Assembly: GCF_001401155.1 (NCBI RefSeq)
Contig: NZ_LJRO01000362.1
Coordinates: 1-64,000 of the forward strand
Length of the DNA stretch: 64,000 bases
From: Pseudomonas tremae
GTDB taxonomy: Bacteria > Pseudomonadota > Gammaproteobacteria > Pseudomonadales > Pseudomonadaceae
Direction: 5' to 3'
In this document: piece by piece, positions 44,361 through 53,599 of the stretch
How positions within the stretch are numbered: position 1 is the first letter of the stretch
Layout of the letters: each line of letters begins with the position of its first letter
Translations under genes and position numbers: made by a program
The notes under the pieces: model-generated
The model's input: only the letters and a program-made list of their open reading frames with translations
The model's database searches: none
Told to the model about the DNA's origin: nothing

Positions 44361-45419
44361 ATGACACAGATTTCCGAACGCTTTCTGGTGCAGGCGCACC
44401 TTGATGCCAAGCAGCCCAAAGCGTTGAGCTTTGATGAGCAGGCGCATTACCGTGCCGAGATCGCAGCCGAGCTGAAGAAGCAGGACGCGGTCATGGTCGC
44501 TCACTATTATTGCGACCCTGAAATTCAGGCGCTGGCCGAAGAAACCGGTGGCTGCGTGGCGGACTCTCTGGAGATGGCGCGTTTCAGCAACAGCCACTCA
44601 GCCAGCACCGTGTTGGTGGCCGGTGTGCGGTTCATGGGTGAAACCGCGAAGATTCTCAACCCCGAAAAACGCGTGTTCATGCCGACGCTCGAAGCTACTT
44701 GCTCGCTTGACGTCGGCTGCCCGGTCGACGAATTTTCCGCATTTTGCGATCAGCATCCCGAACGCACTGTGGTGGTGTATGCCAACACCTCTGCCGCAGT
44801 CAAAGCCCGTGCAGACTGGGTAGTGACCTCTGGTTGCGCGCTGGAGATCGTCGAAAGCCTGATGGACAATGGCGAGAAGATCATCTGGGCGCCGGACAAG
44901 CATCTCGGGCGTTATATCCAGCGCGAAACCGGTGCCGACATGCTGCTGTGGGACGGTGCCTGCATTGTTCACGAGGAGTTCAAGTCCAAGCAGCTCGAAG
45001 ACATGAAAGCCTTGTATCCCGATGCCGCTATTCTGGTTCACCCGGAGTCGCCGGAGTCAGTGATCGAGCTGGCTGATGTAGTTGGGTCCACCAGCCAGAT
45101 GATTGCCGCCGCACAGCGCTTGCCCAACACGATGTTCATCGTTGCGACCGATCGGGGCATCTTCTACAAAATGCAGCAATTGTGTCCCGACAAGATCTTC
45201 ATTGAGGCACCTACAGCCGGTAATGGTGCTGCATGCCGCAGCTGCGCACACTGCCCGTGGATGGCGATGAACACGCTTGAGCGCACCTTGCAGTGCCTGC
45301 GTGAAGGCACCAATGAGATAGTCGTTGATCCTGCACTGATCCCTGGCGCAGTTCGCCCATTGCAACGCATGCTGGATTTCACCCATGCGGCTCGTATAAG
45401 GCAGGCGGGTAACGCTTGA
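44361..45419 (+). CDS. nadA: quinolinate synthase
   Basis: 352 residues from ATG 44361. A [4Fe-4S] enzyme condensing iminoaspartate and dihydroxyacetone phosphate to quinolinate in NAD synthesis. Cluster cysteines are in CSLDVGCPVDEF (near 115), TSGCALEIVE (near 158) and the C-terminal CRSCAHCPWMAM. Other conserved blocks: MVAHYYCDPEIQALAE and DKHLGRYIQRETG. Marks the right border of the variable region. Confidence 0.96.
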   Translation: MTQISERFLVQAHLDAKQPKALSFDEQAHYRAEIAAELKKQDAVMVAHYYCDPEIQALAEETGGCVADSLEMARFSNSHSASTVLVAGVRFMGETAKILNPEKRVFMPTLEATCSLDVGCPVDEFSAFCDQHPERTVVVYANTSAAVKARADWVVTSGCALEIVESLMDNGEKIIWAPDKHLGRYIQRETGADMLLWDGACIVHEEFKSKQLEDMKALYPDAAILVHPESPESVIELADVVGSTSQMIAAAQRLPNTMFIVATDRGIFYKMQQLCPDKIFIEAPTAGNGAACRSCAHCPWMAMNTLERTLQCLREGTNEIVVDPALIPGAVRPLQRMLDFTHAARIRQAGNA

Positions 45420-45424
45420 CAGTA

Positions 45425-45452
45425 AAAAGCCCGACTGCAAAGTCGGGCTTTT
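45425..45452. terminator. bidirectional terminator of nadA and bepA-like gene
   Basis: AAAAGCCCGACT / AGTCGGGCTTTT hairpin with 4-base loop. Confidence 0.95.
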
Positions 45453-45499
45453 GATTTCGTGAAGGCTTGCCGCAGCGCGCGTCGGGCGGCTTGTCGCGA

Positions 45500-46933
45500 T
45501 CAGTTCATCATGTCCTTGACCATTCTTTCCTGTTCGACCAGATCCTTCTGGCGTGCGTCGATGCGCGAGGCCAGCTGGAAGTTGTTGGCGGCTCGGCGTT
45601 TGGCAAAATCGAGTTGCTGAATAGCCTGAGGGAAGTCACCGACCAGGGCAAAATATTCAGCACGCGCCTGGTGCAGGCCGATCGTATTGCCGTTCAGGCC
45701 GCGGGTTTCTGCTACGACATACCAGATGTCCGGGTCGTCCGGACGTGTCTTGAGCAGCGCTTCCAGGGCCTTTTCGGCTTCTGCGGTGCGATTCTGCTTG
45801 AGCAACACATCAATGCGCACATCATTGAGCGGGTAGCTGCCAGGGTACAGCGTCAGCATGCGATCGACGCGCTTCTGTGCATCGGCCAGACGGTTGTTGG
45901 TGATGTCCAGATCAATCTGCGTCAGGTTGTACGTAATGTCGTTCGGCGCCTTATCCAGCAGTGGCTTGAGGCTTTCGCGAGCTTCGTTGAGCTGTCCACC
46001 CTTGATCTGGGCGATGGCCAGGCCATAGCGAGCGGCATCCGAGTCGGGGTTTTCAACCAGTTGGGCGCGGAAACGCTTGGCGGCTATCCCCGGTGTTTCC
46101 TCGTAGATAAGTGCAACGCGTGCGCGCATTAGTTGATACAGCGTGCTGTCTTCCTTGCCGCCAGGCTTGGCCTGTTCGGCGCGGTTGCGTGTGTCGGCGA
46201 TCCGCGACTCGCTGACCGGGTGAGTCAGCAGGAACTCTGGAGGCTTGGCGTCGAATCGATACTGGCGCATGAGTCGCTCGAACATGGTCGGCATGTTCCG
46301 TGGGTCGTAACCTGCCTTTTCCAGATTGAGGATGCCGATACGATCGGCTTCCTGTTCGTTCTGGCGCGAAAACCGACGCTGCTCCTGAATGGCTGCCGCC
46401 TGCGAGCCGGCGATGGTTGCGATACCGGCATCACCGGCACCGGCTGCCGCCATCACAATACCCGCCAGCATCGCGGCCATCACCGGCACTTGCATGCGTT
46501 GCTGTGCTTCGATGCCTCTCGCGAAGTGGCGCTGAGACAAGTGAGCCAGCTCGTGGGCCAGCACCGAGGCGTATTCGCCTTCGGTCTTGGCATTCAGAAA
46601 CAGGCCGCCGTTGACGCCGATGATCCCGCCAGGTGCGGCAAAGGCATTGAGCTGCGGGCTGTTGATCAGGATGAATTCCAGGCGTCGGTCCTGAACCTGA
46701 CTGGTCTCGGCCAAGCGATAGACTGTGGTCTCGACGTAATCCTTGAGCTGCGGGTCCGACAACTGACCCACCTGGCCGCGCAGAAGGCCTAGCCAGGCGC
46801 GGCCAAGGCGATGTTCCTGCTCGGGAGACACAATCGAAGAGCTGGCATCGCCCAGAGAAGGCAGATCATCAGCCATGCCGTGGGTCGAAAACAGGCAGGC
46901 GAGGGTGAGCAGTGTAGGACGCAAAAAATTCAT
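45500..46933 (-). CDS. periplasmic M48 metalloprotease/chaperone, BepA (YfgC) type
   Basis: 477 residues from ATG 46933. Signal peptide (MNFLRPTLLTLACLFSTHGMA), zinc motif HELAH in YASVLAHELAHLSQRHF with the third Glu in QEADRIGI, and C-terminal TPR repeats (about 300-470). BepA clears misassembled outer-membrane proteins such as LptD and interacts with the BAM complex. The next genes are divergent. Confidence 0.93.
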   Translation of the reverse strand: MNFLRPTLLTLACLFSTHGMADDLPSLGDASSSIVSPEQEHRLGRAWLGLLRGQVGQLSDPQLKDYVETTVYRLAETSQVQDRRLEFILINSPQLNAFAAPGGIIGVNGGLFLNAKTEGEYASVLAHELAHLSQRHFARGIEAQQRMQVPVMAAMLAGIVMAAAGAGDAGIATIAGSQAAAIQEQRRFSRQNEQEADRIGILNLEKAGYDPRNMPTMFERLMRQYRFDAKPPEFLLTHPVSESRIADTRNRAEQAKPGGKEDSTLYQLMRARVALIYEETPGIAAKRFRAQLVENPDSDAARYGLAIAQIKGGQLNEARESLKPLLDKAPNDITYNLTQIDLDITNNRLADAQKRVDRMLTLYPGSYPLNDVRIDVLLKQNRTAEAEKALEALLKTRPDDPDIWYVVAETRGLNGNTIGLHQARAEYFALVGDFPQAIQQLDFAKRRAANNFQLASRIDARQKDLVEQERMVKDMMN

Positions 46934-47073
46934 GCACGAAGCTCTGGTCAGAAGAACCTGTACTGTAGCTGGCCGAATGGCGTGCTGACCAGAGTGAGGT
47001 ATTCTTGACGCCTTGTCCGCCATGCCTTTTCGGACCTGCTTTGTAATTCGATGTGTCCGCCTGGAGATAAAAG

Positions 47074-47325
47074 ATGTCTGACGCTGTAGCGCCCCCCGAC
47101 GCCTGTGACGCTGAGCTGGATGCCAGCGGGCTCAATTGCCCGCTCCCCCTGTTGAAAGCCAAGATGGAGCTCAATCGGCTGGCCAGCGGAGCGGTGCTGA
47201 AAGTGATCGCCACCGATGCTGGATCACAGCGTGATTTCCGAACCTTTGCCAGACTTGCCGGGCATGCGCTTTTGCACGAAGAAGCCGACGCAGGCGTTTA
47301 TCGTTATTGGCTTCGCAAAGCCTGA
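47074..47325 (+). CDS. tusA: TusA-family sulfur carrier
   Basis: 83 residues with the CPxP motif in GLNCPLPLLKAK, where the Cys carries persulfide sulfur. In Pseudomonas TusA feeds thiolation of tRNA and molybdenum cofactor synthesis. It follows bepA divergently and precedes the AI-2E permease by 33 bases, as in PAO1. Confidence 0.93.
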   Translation: MSDAVAPPDACDAELDASGLNCPLPLLKAKMELNRLASGAVLKVIATDAGSQRDFRTFARLAGHALLHEEADAGVYRYWLRKA

Positions 47326-47358
47326 TCCGTCGCCGTTTTTTTCCGAAAAGGATGTTTG

Positions 47359-48429
47359 ATGTTCAATGTGATTCGCAACTGGGTACAACGCTACTTCTCT
47401 GACGAGGAAGCGGTGGTGCTGGCGGTCTTGCTGTTTCTGGCGTTCACGCTTGTCCTGACACTGGGCGGGATGCTGGCCCCGGTACTGGCCGGGTTGGTGC
47501 TCGCGTTTCTGATGCATGGCCTGGTCAGCGCGCTTGAGCGCTTGCGCATGCCGGAGATGGCTGCGGTCGGTCTGGTGTTCACATTGTTCATCGGCGTGTT
47601 GCTGGTGTTTCTGCTGGTGCTGGTGCCGTTGCTCTGGCACCAGATGATCACGCTGTTCAACGAGGCGCCGGGGATGCTTGCCAAATGGCAGTCGGTGCTG
47701 CTGTTGTTGCCTGAGCGCTATCCGCATCTGGTTTCTGACGAGCAGGTGCTGCTGGCGATCGAAGTCGCTCGTGGGGAAGTGGGCAAGATCGGCCAACTGG
47801 CGCTGACGTTCTCGATTTCCAGTCTGCCGCTGCTGGTCAATCTGATGATCTATCTGGTGCTGGTGCCGATTCTGGTGTTCTTCTTCCTCAAGGACCGGCA
47901 CATGATCGGCCGCTGGGCGCGGGGCTACCTGCCGCGTGAGCGGGCATTGCTCAACCGTGTCGCCGATGAAATGAAGCGTCAGATCGCCAACTACATTCGT
48001 GGCAAGGTCATCGAGATCTTCATCTGTGGCGGCGTGACTTATATCGCTTTCGTCGCGCTGGGGCTCAATTACGCCGCCCTTCTGGCAATGCTGGTCGGAA
48101 TATCGGTCGTTGTGCCTTACGTCGGCGCAGTGGTGGTAACGGTGCCTGTAGCGCTGATCGGCCTGTTTCAATGGGGTTGGGGCGACCAGTTCATCTACCT
48201 GATGATCGCGCACGGCATCATTCAGGCGCTGGACGGCAACGTGCTGGTCCCATTGCTGTTTTCAGAAGCCGTCAACCTGCACCCGGTCGCGATCATCTGC
48301 GCGGTGCTGCTGTTTGGCGGCCTGTGGGGATTTTGGGGGATCTTCTTCGCTATTCCGCTGGCGACCCTGTTCAAGGCCGTACTCGACGCCTGGCCGCGCA
48401 ACGAGCCAACGGTAGCGCCTCTGCTTTAG
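47359..48429 (+). CDS. perM: AI-2E transporter family permease (PerM-like)
   Basis: 356 residues with about eight membrane segments (LVLTLGGMLAPVLAGLVLAFLMHG, PLLVNLMIYLVLVPILVFFFLKDR and C-terminal pairs ending with GLWGFWGIFFAIPLATLFKAV). The family is unrelated to the actual AI-2 signal in most members; function here unknown. The start is ATG at 47359; the TTG three bases upstream is not needed. Confidence 0.9.
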   Translation: MFNVIRNWVQRYFSDEEAVVLAVLLFLAFTLVLTLGGMLAPVLAGLVLAFLMHGLVSALERLRMPEMAAVGLVFTLFIGVLLVFLLVLVPLLWHQMITLFNEAPGMLAKWQSVLLLLPERYPHLVSDEQVLLAIEVARGEVGKIGQLALTFSISSLPLLVNLMIYLVLVPILVFFFLKDRHMIGRWARGYLPRERALLNRVADEMKRQIANYIRGKVIEIFICGGVTYIAFVALGLNYAALLAMLVGISVVVPYVGAVVVTVPVALIGLFQWGWGDQFIYLMIAHGIIQALDGNVLVPLLFSEAVNLHPVAIICAVLLFGGLWGFWGIFFAIPLATLFKAVLDAWPRNEPTVAPLL

Positions 48430-48482
48430 CGGGCGAGAGTGAATTGCTGCGGCACGTCGAGTGCCGCAGCCGATACCGCTAA

Positions 48483-48956
48483 TCAGGCTTTGTTCAGGGC
48501 TTCGGCGGCGGCCAGCACCTCGGCCACATGGCCTGGCACCTTCACGCCGCGCCACTCGTTGCGCAGGACGCCATCCTTGTCGATCAGGAATGTGCTGCGA
48601 TCAACGCCCAGGTATTCCTTGCCATACAGCTTTTTCAGCTTGATGACGTCAAACAGCTGGCATAGCGCTTCTTCCTTGTCCGAAATCAGCTCGAACGGGA
48701 AGGACTGCTTGGCCTTGAAGTTTTCGTGGGTCTTCAGGCTGTCCCGAGACACGCCCAGGACGACGGTATTGGCGGCCTGAAAACTGGCGATGTGATCACG
48801 GAAGTCCTGGCCCTGGGTCGTGCAGCCGGGCGTGTTGTCTTTCGGGTAGAAATAAATCACGACCTGCTGACCCTTGAGTGCAGACAGCTCTATGGTCTGC
48901 CCGCTGGTCGCAGGTGCCTGAAAATCGGGAACCGGTTGATCTACTGTAACGGCCAT
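48483..48956 (-). CDS. bcp: thioredoxin-dependent peroxiredoxin Bcp/PrxQ
   Basis: 157 residues. The peroxidatic cysteine is in YPKDNTPGCTTQGQDF (Cys45). The usual resolving cysteine five residues later is replaced by Gln; Cys98 (EALCQLFDV) is the only other cysteine and may resolve. It reduces hydrogen and organic peroxides. It lies 10 bases downstream of gcvR. Confidence 0.94.
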   Translation of the reverse strand: MAVTVDQPVPDFQAPATSGQTIELSALKGQQVVIYFYPKDNTPGCTTQGQDFRDHIASFQAANTVVLGVSRDSLKTHENFKAKQSFPFELISDKEEALCQLFDVIKLKKLYGKEYLGVDRSTFLIDKDGVLRNEWRGVKVPGHVAEVLAAAEALNKA

Positions 48957-48966
48957 GGATGACTCC

Positions 48967-49530
48967 TTACATGGGGGCTTGTGGGCGCCAGGGTTCGATC
49001 AGCGCATCAAGGTTCAGTGCGTCGGCAAAGTCAAGGAACTGATCACGCAACCAGCTTATTTGCGTGCCGGCAGGCAGCGTCACTGTGAAGGTGGCATTGA
49101 GCATGGTGCCGCCGGTCTGCGGTGCCTGATAGGTATCGCAGATCAGGTTTTCTAGCTCGACGTTGTGATCGATGAAGAACTGGCACAACTCGTTGATGAT
49201 GTCCGGACGATAGGCTGAACTGACGTAAGCCACGTAGGGCAGGGCTTCGGGACGGTTTTCAAGCGTTGCGCTGCGCACGACACTGGTCGTGAATGCATGC
49301 TTCTTGGAGAGCCCAGGAAGACCTGTCTCAAGACGCGCCAGAGCGTCCCATGTGCCGGATATCTGCAGAATCAGCGCGCTGCACTCACCGTGGCGAGTGA
49401 GGCGAGAGGTGACGACCGAGCAACGGTTTTCATGGCTGGCGCGGCACAGGACGTTGGTCAGCTCCATTGGGTTGGCGCCAAGGGCACTGATGACAAGGAA
49501 TTGTTCGCGAACTGTGGGGGTGGACGACAT
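48967..49530 (-). CDS. gcvR: glycine cleavage system regulator GcvR (tandem ACT)
   Basis: 187 residues with two ACT domains: FLVISALGANPMELTNVLCRASHENRC at the N-terminus and YVAYVSSAYRPDIINELCQFFIDHNVEL in the second half. GcvR represses gcv genes by binding GcvA; in other pseudomonads it is also annotated as an ACT-domain regulator. Cotranscribed with bcp. Confidence 0.9.
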   Translation of the reverse strand: MSSTPTVREQFLVISALGANPMELTNVLCRASHENRCSVVTSRLTRHGECSALILQISGTWDALARLETGLPGLSKKHAFTTSVVRSATLENRPEALPYVAYVSSAYRPDIINELCQFFIDHNVELENLICDTYQAPQTGGTMLNATFTVTLPAGTQISWLRDQFLDFADALNLDALIEPWRPQAPM

Positions 49531-49855
49531 GCAGCATTCCTAGACGATGAGCGGTCGGTACTTTTTCGGACTTGCGGGGCTGTTTCGACAATCGATGGCG
49601 CGAGAGACCTTCCCGGTCCCCGGAGCGCCTGGCTTGCATGAACGAGCCATGACTGGGCTGGAGGGCGCTGGGGCAGGGCTTCTGGCGAAAAATTCGACCG
49701 ATTGAGCGAGGTACGCAGGTGACCAGTACCGATCAAAGGACAAAGGGTAGCGAAAACCAACGCTCAGGGGAATGCTCAGAGCGCGGTACTTCGCTTGTAC
49801 AAGGCTGATAGCGCCAGTACCATTACGGCTCTCTTTTTCCGGCAGGAGCGGTTGC

Positions 49856-50734
49856 ATGATTGCGGGCAGTATGGTGGCACTGGTCACACCAATGGATGCA
49901 CAAGGTCGTCTGGACTGGGACAGCCTGAGCAAACTGGTTGACTTCCACTTGCAAGAGGGCACCCACGCCATTGTTGCCGTCGGCACCACCGGTGAGTCGG
50001 CGACGCTGGATGTGAACGAACACATCGAAGTCATCCGTCGAGTGGTCGCTCAGGTTGCAGGTCGTATTCCGGTCATCGCCGGCACAGGTGCCAATTCGAC
50101 GCGCGAAGCCGTCGAACTGACCACCAACGCCAAGACTGCTGGCGCCGATGCGTGCCTGCTGGTGACCCCTTATTACAACAAGCCGACGCAAGAAGGCCTG
50201 TTCCAGCATTTCAGCCACATCGCCAATGCTGTCGACATTCCGCAGATTCTCTACAACGTGCCGGGCCGTACGGCCTGCGATATGCTGCCAGAAACCGTTG
50301 CGCGTCTGTCGAAAGTGAAAAACATCATCGGCATCAAGGAAGCCACCGGCAACCTGCAGCGCGCCAAGGACATTCTGGCCAGCGTCGGCAGCGATTTTCT
50401 GTTGTACTCCGGTGATGACGCAACGGCTGTCGAATTGATGCTGCTGGGCGGCAAGGGCAATATTTCTGTCACTGCCAACGTGGCGCCGCGCGCCATGAGT
50501 GACCTTTGCGTAGCCGCCATGCGTGGTGATGCCGAGACGGCACGAGCGATCCATGAAAAACTCATGCCGCTCAATAACACCCTGTTCATAGAATCCAACC
50601 CTATCCCTGTGAAGTGGGCCTTGCATGAAATGGGTTTGATGCCAGACGGTATCCGTCTGCCGCTTACCTGGCTCAGCGAAGCCTGTCACGAACCGCTGCG
50701 TCAGGCCCTGCGCCAGTCCGGCGTCCTGGTTTAA
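49856..50734 (+). CDS. dapA: 4-hydroxy-tetrahydrodipicolinate synthase
   Basis: 292 residues from ATG 49856 (MIAGSMVALVTPMDAQGRLDW) with CAGGAG upstream. TIM-barrel aldolase: Schiff-base lysine in IIGIKEATGNLQRA (near 161), catalytic Tyr in TPYYNKPTQEGLF (near 133), substrate motif GTTGESATL. First committed step of lysine and diaminopimelate synthesis. The 325 bases before it hold its promoter region; I see no gene there. The long minus-strand frame across dapA, bamC and the MBL gene is a shadow. Confidence 0.97.
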   Translation: MIAGSMVALVTPMDAQGRLDWDSLSKLVDFHLQEGTHAIVAVGTTGESATLDVNEHIEVIRRVVAQVAGRIPVIAGTGANSTREAVELTTNAKTAGADACLLVTPYYNKPTQEGLFQHFSHIANAVDIPQILYNVPGRTACDMLPETVARLSKVKNIIGIKEATGNLQRAKDILASVGSDFLLYSGDDATAVELMLLGGKGNISVTANVAPRAMSDLCVAAMRGDAETARAIHEKLMPLNNTLFIESNPIPVKWALHEMGLMPDGIRLPLTWLSEACHEPLRQALRQSGVLV

Positions 50735-50752
50735 TTGAGGAAGTATCACGCA

Positions 50753-51871
50753 ATGAAGCGATTGGCCGGACTTTCCGCACTTGCTCTTATCATCTCCAGC
50801 ACCAGCGGTTGCGGTTGGCTCTGGGGCGAAGATGGTTACTTCCGTGATCGCGGTAGCGATTACCTCCAGGCGACCCAGACTGCACCCATGCAGTTGCCAG
50901 CCGATGTGTCGGGCGTCAAACGCCTGGACCCATTGTTGCCGATCCCGCGCAACGTGGCTGACAGCACTCAGAAGGAGGGCGAATACACGGTCCCTCGTCC
51001 TCAGCCATTGGCCACGACTTCCGAGTCGAGCGACTTCAGCTTGCAGAAGAGCGGCGATGCGCACTGGATTCTGGCTCAGCGCCAGCCTGCCGAAGTCTGG
51101 CCGGTGGCTCATCAGTATTTTGAAGACAACGGTTTCCGCATCGCTGAAGAGCGCCCGCAGACCGGCGAATTCAGCTCCTCGTGGCAGCGTCTTGATGAAC
51201 TTTCCGCCTCGGTCGCCAAGCGCCTGAGTGCCGCTGGCGTCGCCGCCGATGCAGAGACCCGCGTGCGGGTTCGTATCGAGCCGGGCGTGCAGCGCAATAC
51301 CAGTGAAGTCTATGTAGTCAGCGTCGAACGTCCGGCCGGCAGCGCCGCCGACGTGGCGTTCCCGAACCGCACCACCAACCTCGGTCTGGATGCAGCCCTG
51401 ACCGATGACCTGCTTGCCAGCATGGGTCGCAATGCTGAAAAGGGCGGTTCGATCTCCCTGTTGGCTGCGCGTGATTACGATACCCCGAGCCGCGTTGCGC
51501 TCAGCGAAGACGGCAGCGGCAACCCGGTGTTGAACCTCGGTGCCGATCTGGATCGTGCATGGTCGAGCGTTGGGCGTGCCTTGGACCAGGGCGACTGGCG
51601 CGTCGAGGACGTCAACCGCAGCCTGGGTCTGTATTACATCAACCTGGCCGAGAAGGCTAAAACGCCTGAAAACGAGCCTGGCTTCTTTGGGCGGATGTTC
51701 GGCAGCAAGTCCACCAAAGAAGAAATCGATGCCCGCGCCGAGCGCTATCAGGTTCGCCTGAGCAAGGTGGGTGACAACGTCCAAGTGACTGTCGAGAAAA
51801 ACATCAACACCGTTGCGCCTGCGGATGTCGCTCGCCGGGTGTTGAGCGTTGTTCAAGACAACCTGGGTTAA
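50753..51871 (+). CDS. bamC: BamC outer-membrane assembly lipoprotein
   Basis: 372 residues from ATG 50753 with GAGGAAG upstream. Lipobox STSGC (Cys20), the extended BamC N-terminal segment (about 21-95) that lies along BamD, then two helix-grip domains (about 96-235 and 245-372). Directly downstream of dapA, as usual. In this protein the linker and domain order are normal. Confidence 0.92.
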   Translation: MKRLAGLSALALIISSTSGCGWLWGEDGYFRDRGSDYLQATQTAPMQLPADVSGVKRLDPLLPIPRNVADSTQKEGEYTVPRPQPLATTSESSDFSLQKSGDAHWILAQRQPAEVWPVAHQYFEDNGFRIAEERPQTGEFSSSWQRLDELSASVAKRLSAAGVAADAETRVRVRIEPGVQRNTSEVYVVSVERPAGSAADVAFPNRTTNLGLDAALTDDLLASMGRNAEKGGSISLLAARDYDTPSRVALSEDGSGNPVLNLGADLDRAWSSVGRALDQGDWRVEDVNRSLGLYYINLAEKAKTPENEPGFFGRMFGSKSTKEEIDARAERYQVRLSKVGDNVQVTVEKNINTVAPADVARRVLSVVQDNLG

Positions 51872-52630
51872 GTGCGTTTCGCGGTTCTCGGCAGCGGCAG
51901 TCGTGGCAACGGCACGCTGGTCGCAAGCAACGATACGTACATCCTGGTCGATTGCGGTTTTTCGCTGAAAGAAACCGAGCGACGCCTGGCTCGCCTGGGG
52001 GTCGCAGCCAGTCAGCTGAGTGCAATTCTGGTGACCCACGAACATGCCGATCATGTGCATGGCGTGGGTTTGCTCTCCCGTCGCCATAACGTGCCGGTCT
52101 ACCTCAGCGGCGGTACCTTGCGCGGGATGCGCAAGCCGGTGGAAGTGGCGGGGTTGCTGGCAGGCGGGGAGAGCTTGCGGATCGGCGCGCTGGATATCGA
52201 TGTGGTGTCCGTTGCCCATGATGCGCTCGAACCGACTCAGTTTGTCTTCAGTGACGGCGAACGTCGTTTTGGCCTGCTGACTGATCTGGGGTCTTACTGT
52301 TCCAATGTATTGCAGCGTTATCAGGGCCTGGATGCCCTGATGATCGAAGCCAATCACTGCCGCGACATGCTTGCCCGAGGCCAGTACCCGGTCTTTCTCA
52401 AGCAGCGCGTCGGTTGTGAAACAGGGCATTTGAATAATCATCAGGCCGCCAGCCTGGTGAGCGAACTGGGATGGCAGGACCTTCAGCACCTGGTGCTGGC
52501 GCATCTCAGCAGCAAGAACAACCTGCCGCACCTGGCCCGGCAATGTTTTGTCGACACCCTCGGGTGCGACCCGGACTGGCTGCAACTGGCCGATCAAGAT
52601 TCAGGGCTCGACTGGCGACATATCGCCTAG
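51872..52630 (+). CDS. MBL-fold metallohydrolase (YycJ-like)
   Basis: 252 residues with GTG start directly after the bamC stop. The metallo-beta-lactamase metal motif is THEHADHVHG (HxHxDH, near 54) with later His and Asp (VVSVAHDALEPTQF, LIEANHCRDM). The Bacillus homologue YycJ/WalJ acts in DNA repair or cell-wall control; the role here is unknown. It lies between bamC and purC as in other Pseudomonas. Confidence 0.9.
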   Translation: MRFAVLGSGSRGNGTLVASNDTYILVDCGFSLKETERRLARLGVAASQLSAILVTHEHADHVHGVGLLSRRHNVPVYLSGGTLRGMRKPVEVAGLLAGGESLRIGALDIDVVSVAHDALEPTQFVFSDGERRFGLLTDLGSYCSNVLQRYQGLDALMIEANHCRDMLARGQYPVFLKQRVGCETGHLNNHQAASLVSELGWQDLQHLVLAHLSSKNNLPHLARQCFVDTLGCDPDWLQLADQDSGLDWRHIA

Positions 52631-52658
52631 CCCAACTACTTAGCAAGCGGAGCCCATC

Positions 52659-53369
52659 ATGGAAAAACGTGAAGAACTCTACCGCGGCAAAGCCAAATCG
52701 GTTTACAAGACCGACGACGCCGACCGCTTGATCCTGCAGTTCCGCAACGACACTTCGGCGTTCGACGGCAAGCGCATCGAACAGCTGGACCGCAAAGGCA
52801 TGGTGAACAACAAGTTCAACGCCTTCATCATGCAGAAGCTTGAACAAGCTGGCGTCCCGACGCAGCTCGACAGGCTGCTGGGCGACAACGAGTGCCTGGT
52901 CAAGAAGCTGGAAATGATCCCTGTCGAATGCGTAGTGCGTAACTACGCAGCTGGCAGCCTGGTGAAGCGTCTGGGCATCGAAGAGGGTACGAAGCTCAAT
53001 CCGTACACCTTCGAACTGTTCCTCAAGGACGACGCCAAAGGCGACCCGTTCATCAACGAATCCCATGTTGTGGCATTCGGCTGGGGCACTGCCGAGCAAC
53101 TGGTGCGCATGAAAGAACTGTCGATCAAGGTCAATGAAGTCCTGACCAGGCTGTTCGACGACGCTGGCCTGCTGCTGGTCGACTTCAAGCTCGAGTTCGG
53201 CGTGTTCCATGGCGAAATCGTCCTGGGCGACGAATTCAGCCCGGATGGCTGCCGCCTCTGGGACAAGGACACCGGCAAGAAAATGGACAAGGATCGCTTC
53301 CGCCAGGGTCTGGGCGACGTGATCGAAGCGTACGAAGAAGTCGCAAACCGCTTGGGCGTGCCCCTGTAA
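52659..53369 (+). CDS. purC: SAICAR synthase
   Basis: 236 residues, full length. Starts MEKREELYRGKAKSVYKTDD with the ATP-binding strand and includes RNYAAGSLVKRLG and DDAGLLLVDFKLEFG. Joins CAIR and aspartate in purine synthesis. AGCGG upstream of the ATG. Confidence 0.97.
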   Translation: MEKREELYRGKAKSVYKTDDADRLILQFRNDTSAFDGKRIEQLDRKGMVNNKFNAFIMQKLEQAGVPTQLDRLLGDNECLVKKLEMIPVECVVRNYAAGSLVKRLGIEEGTKLNPYTFELFLKDDAKGDPFINESHVVAFGWGTAEQLVRMKELSIKVNEVLTRLFDDAGLLLVDFKLEFGVFHGEIVLGDEFSPDGCRLWDKDTGKKMDKDRFRQGLGDVIEAYEEVANRLGVPL

Positions 53370-53461
53370 CCCAAAAAAAGCACGCAAGCGCTTGATAGCA
53401 CGAAAAAAATCAGCGGAAGGGCTTCGCCTTCCGCCCCGATGCTGTTATTATTCGCGCCGTT

Positions 53462-53551
53462 GGAGAGATGCCAGAGTGGCCGAATGGGACGGATTCGAAA
53501 TCCGTTGTACCTTCACCGGTACCTAGGGTTCGAATCCCTATCTCTCCGCCA
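53462..53551 (+). tRNA. tRNA-Ser (anticodon CGA)
   Basis: 90 nt type-II tRNA with acceptor stem GGAGAGA / TCTCTCC, anticodon CGA in loop TTCGAAA, a long variable arm and encoded CCA. The DNA beyond it is AT-rich and unlike the core. Confidence 0.96.
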
Positions 53552-53560
53552 TTATTTGAA

Positions 53561-53594
53561 AACCCCGTAACTCGGCGAGTTACGGGGTTTTTTG
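53561..53594 (+). terminator. terminator of tRNA-Ser
   Basis: AACCCCGTAACTC / GAGTTACGGGGTT stem with 3-base loop and T6. Confidence 0.95.
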
Positions 53595-53599
53595 TTTCC

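Noticed and set aside
49823..52597. Minus-strand frame of 924 codons across dapA, bamC and the MBL gene
   Set aside because: Spans three well-supported plus-strand genes; produced by GC-skewed codon use.
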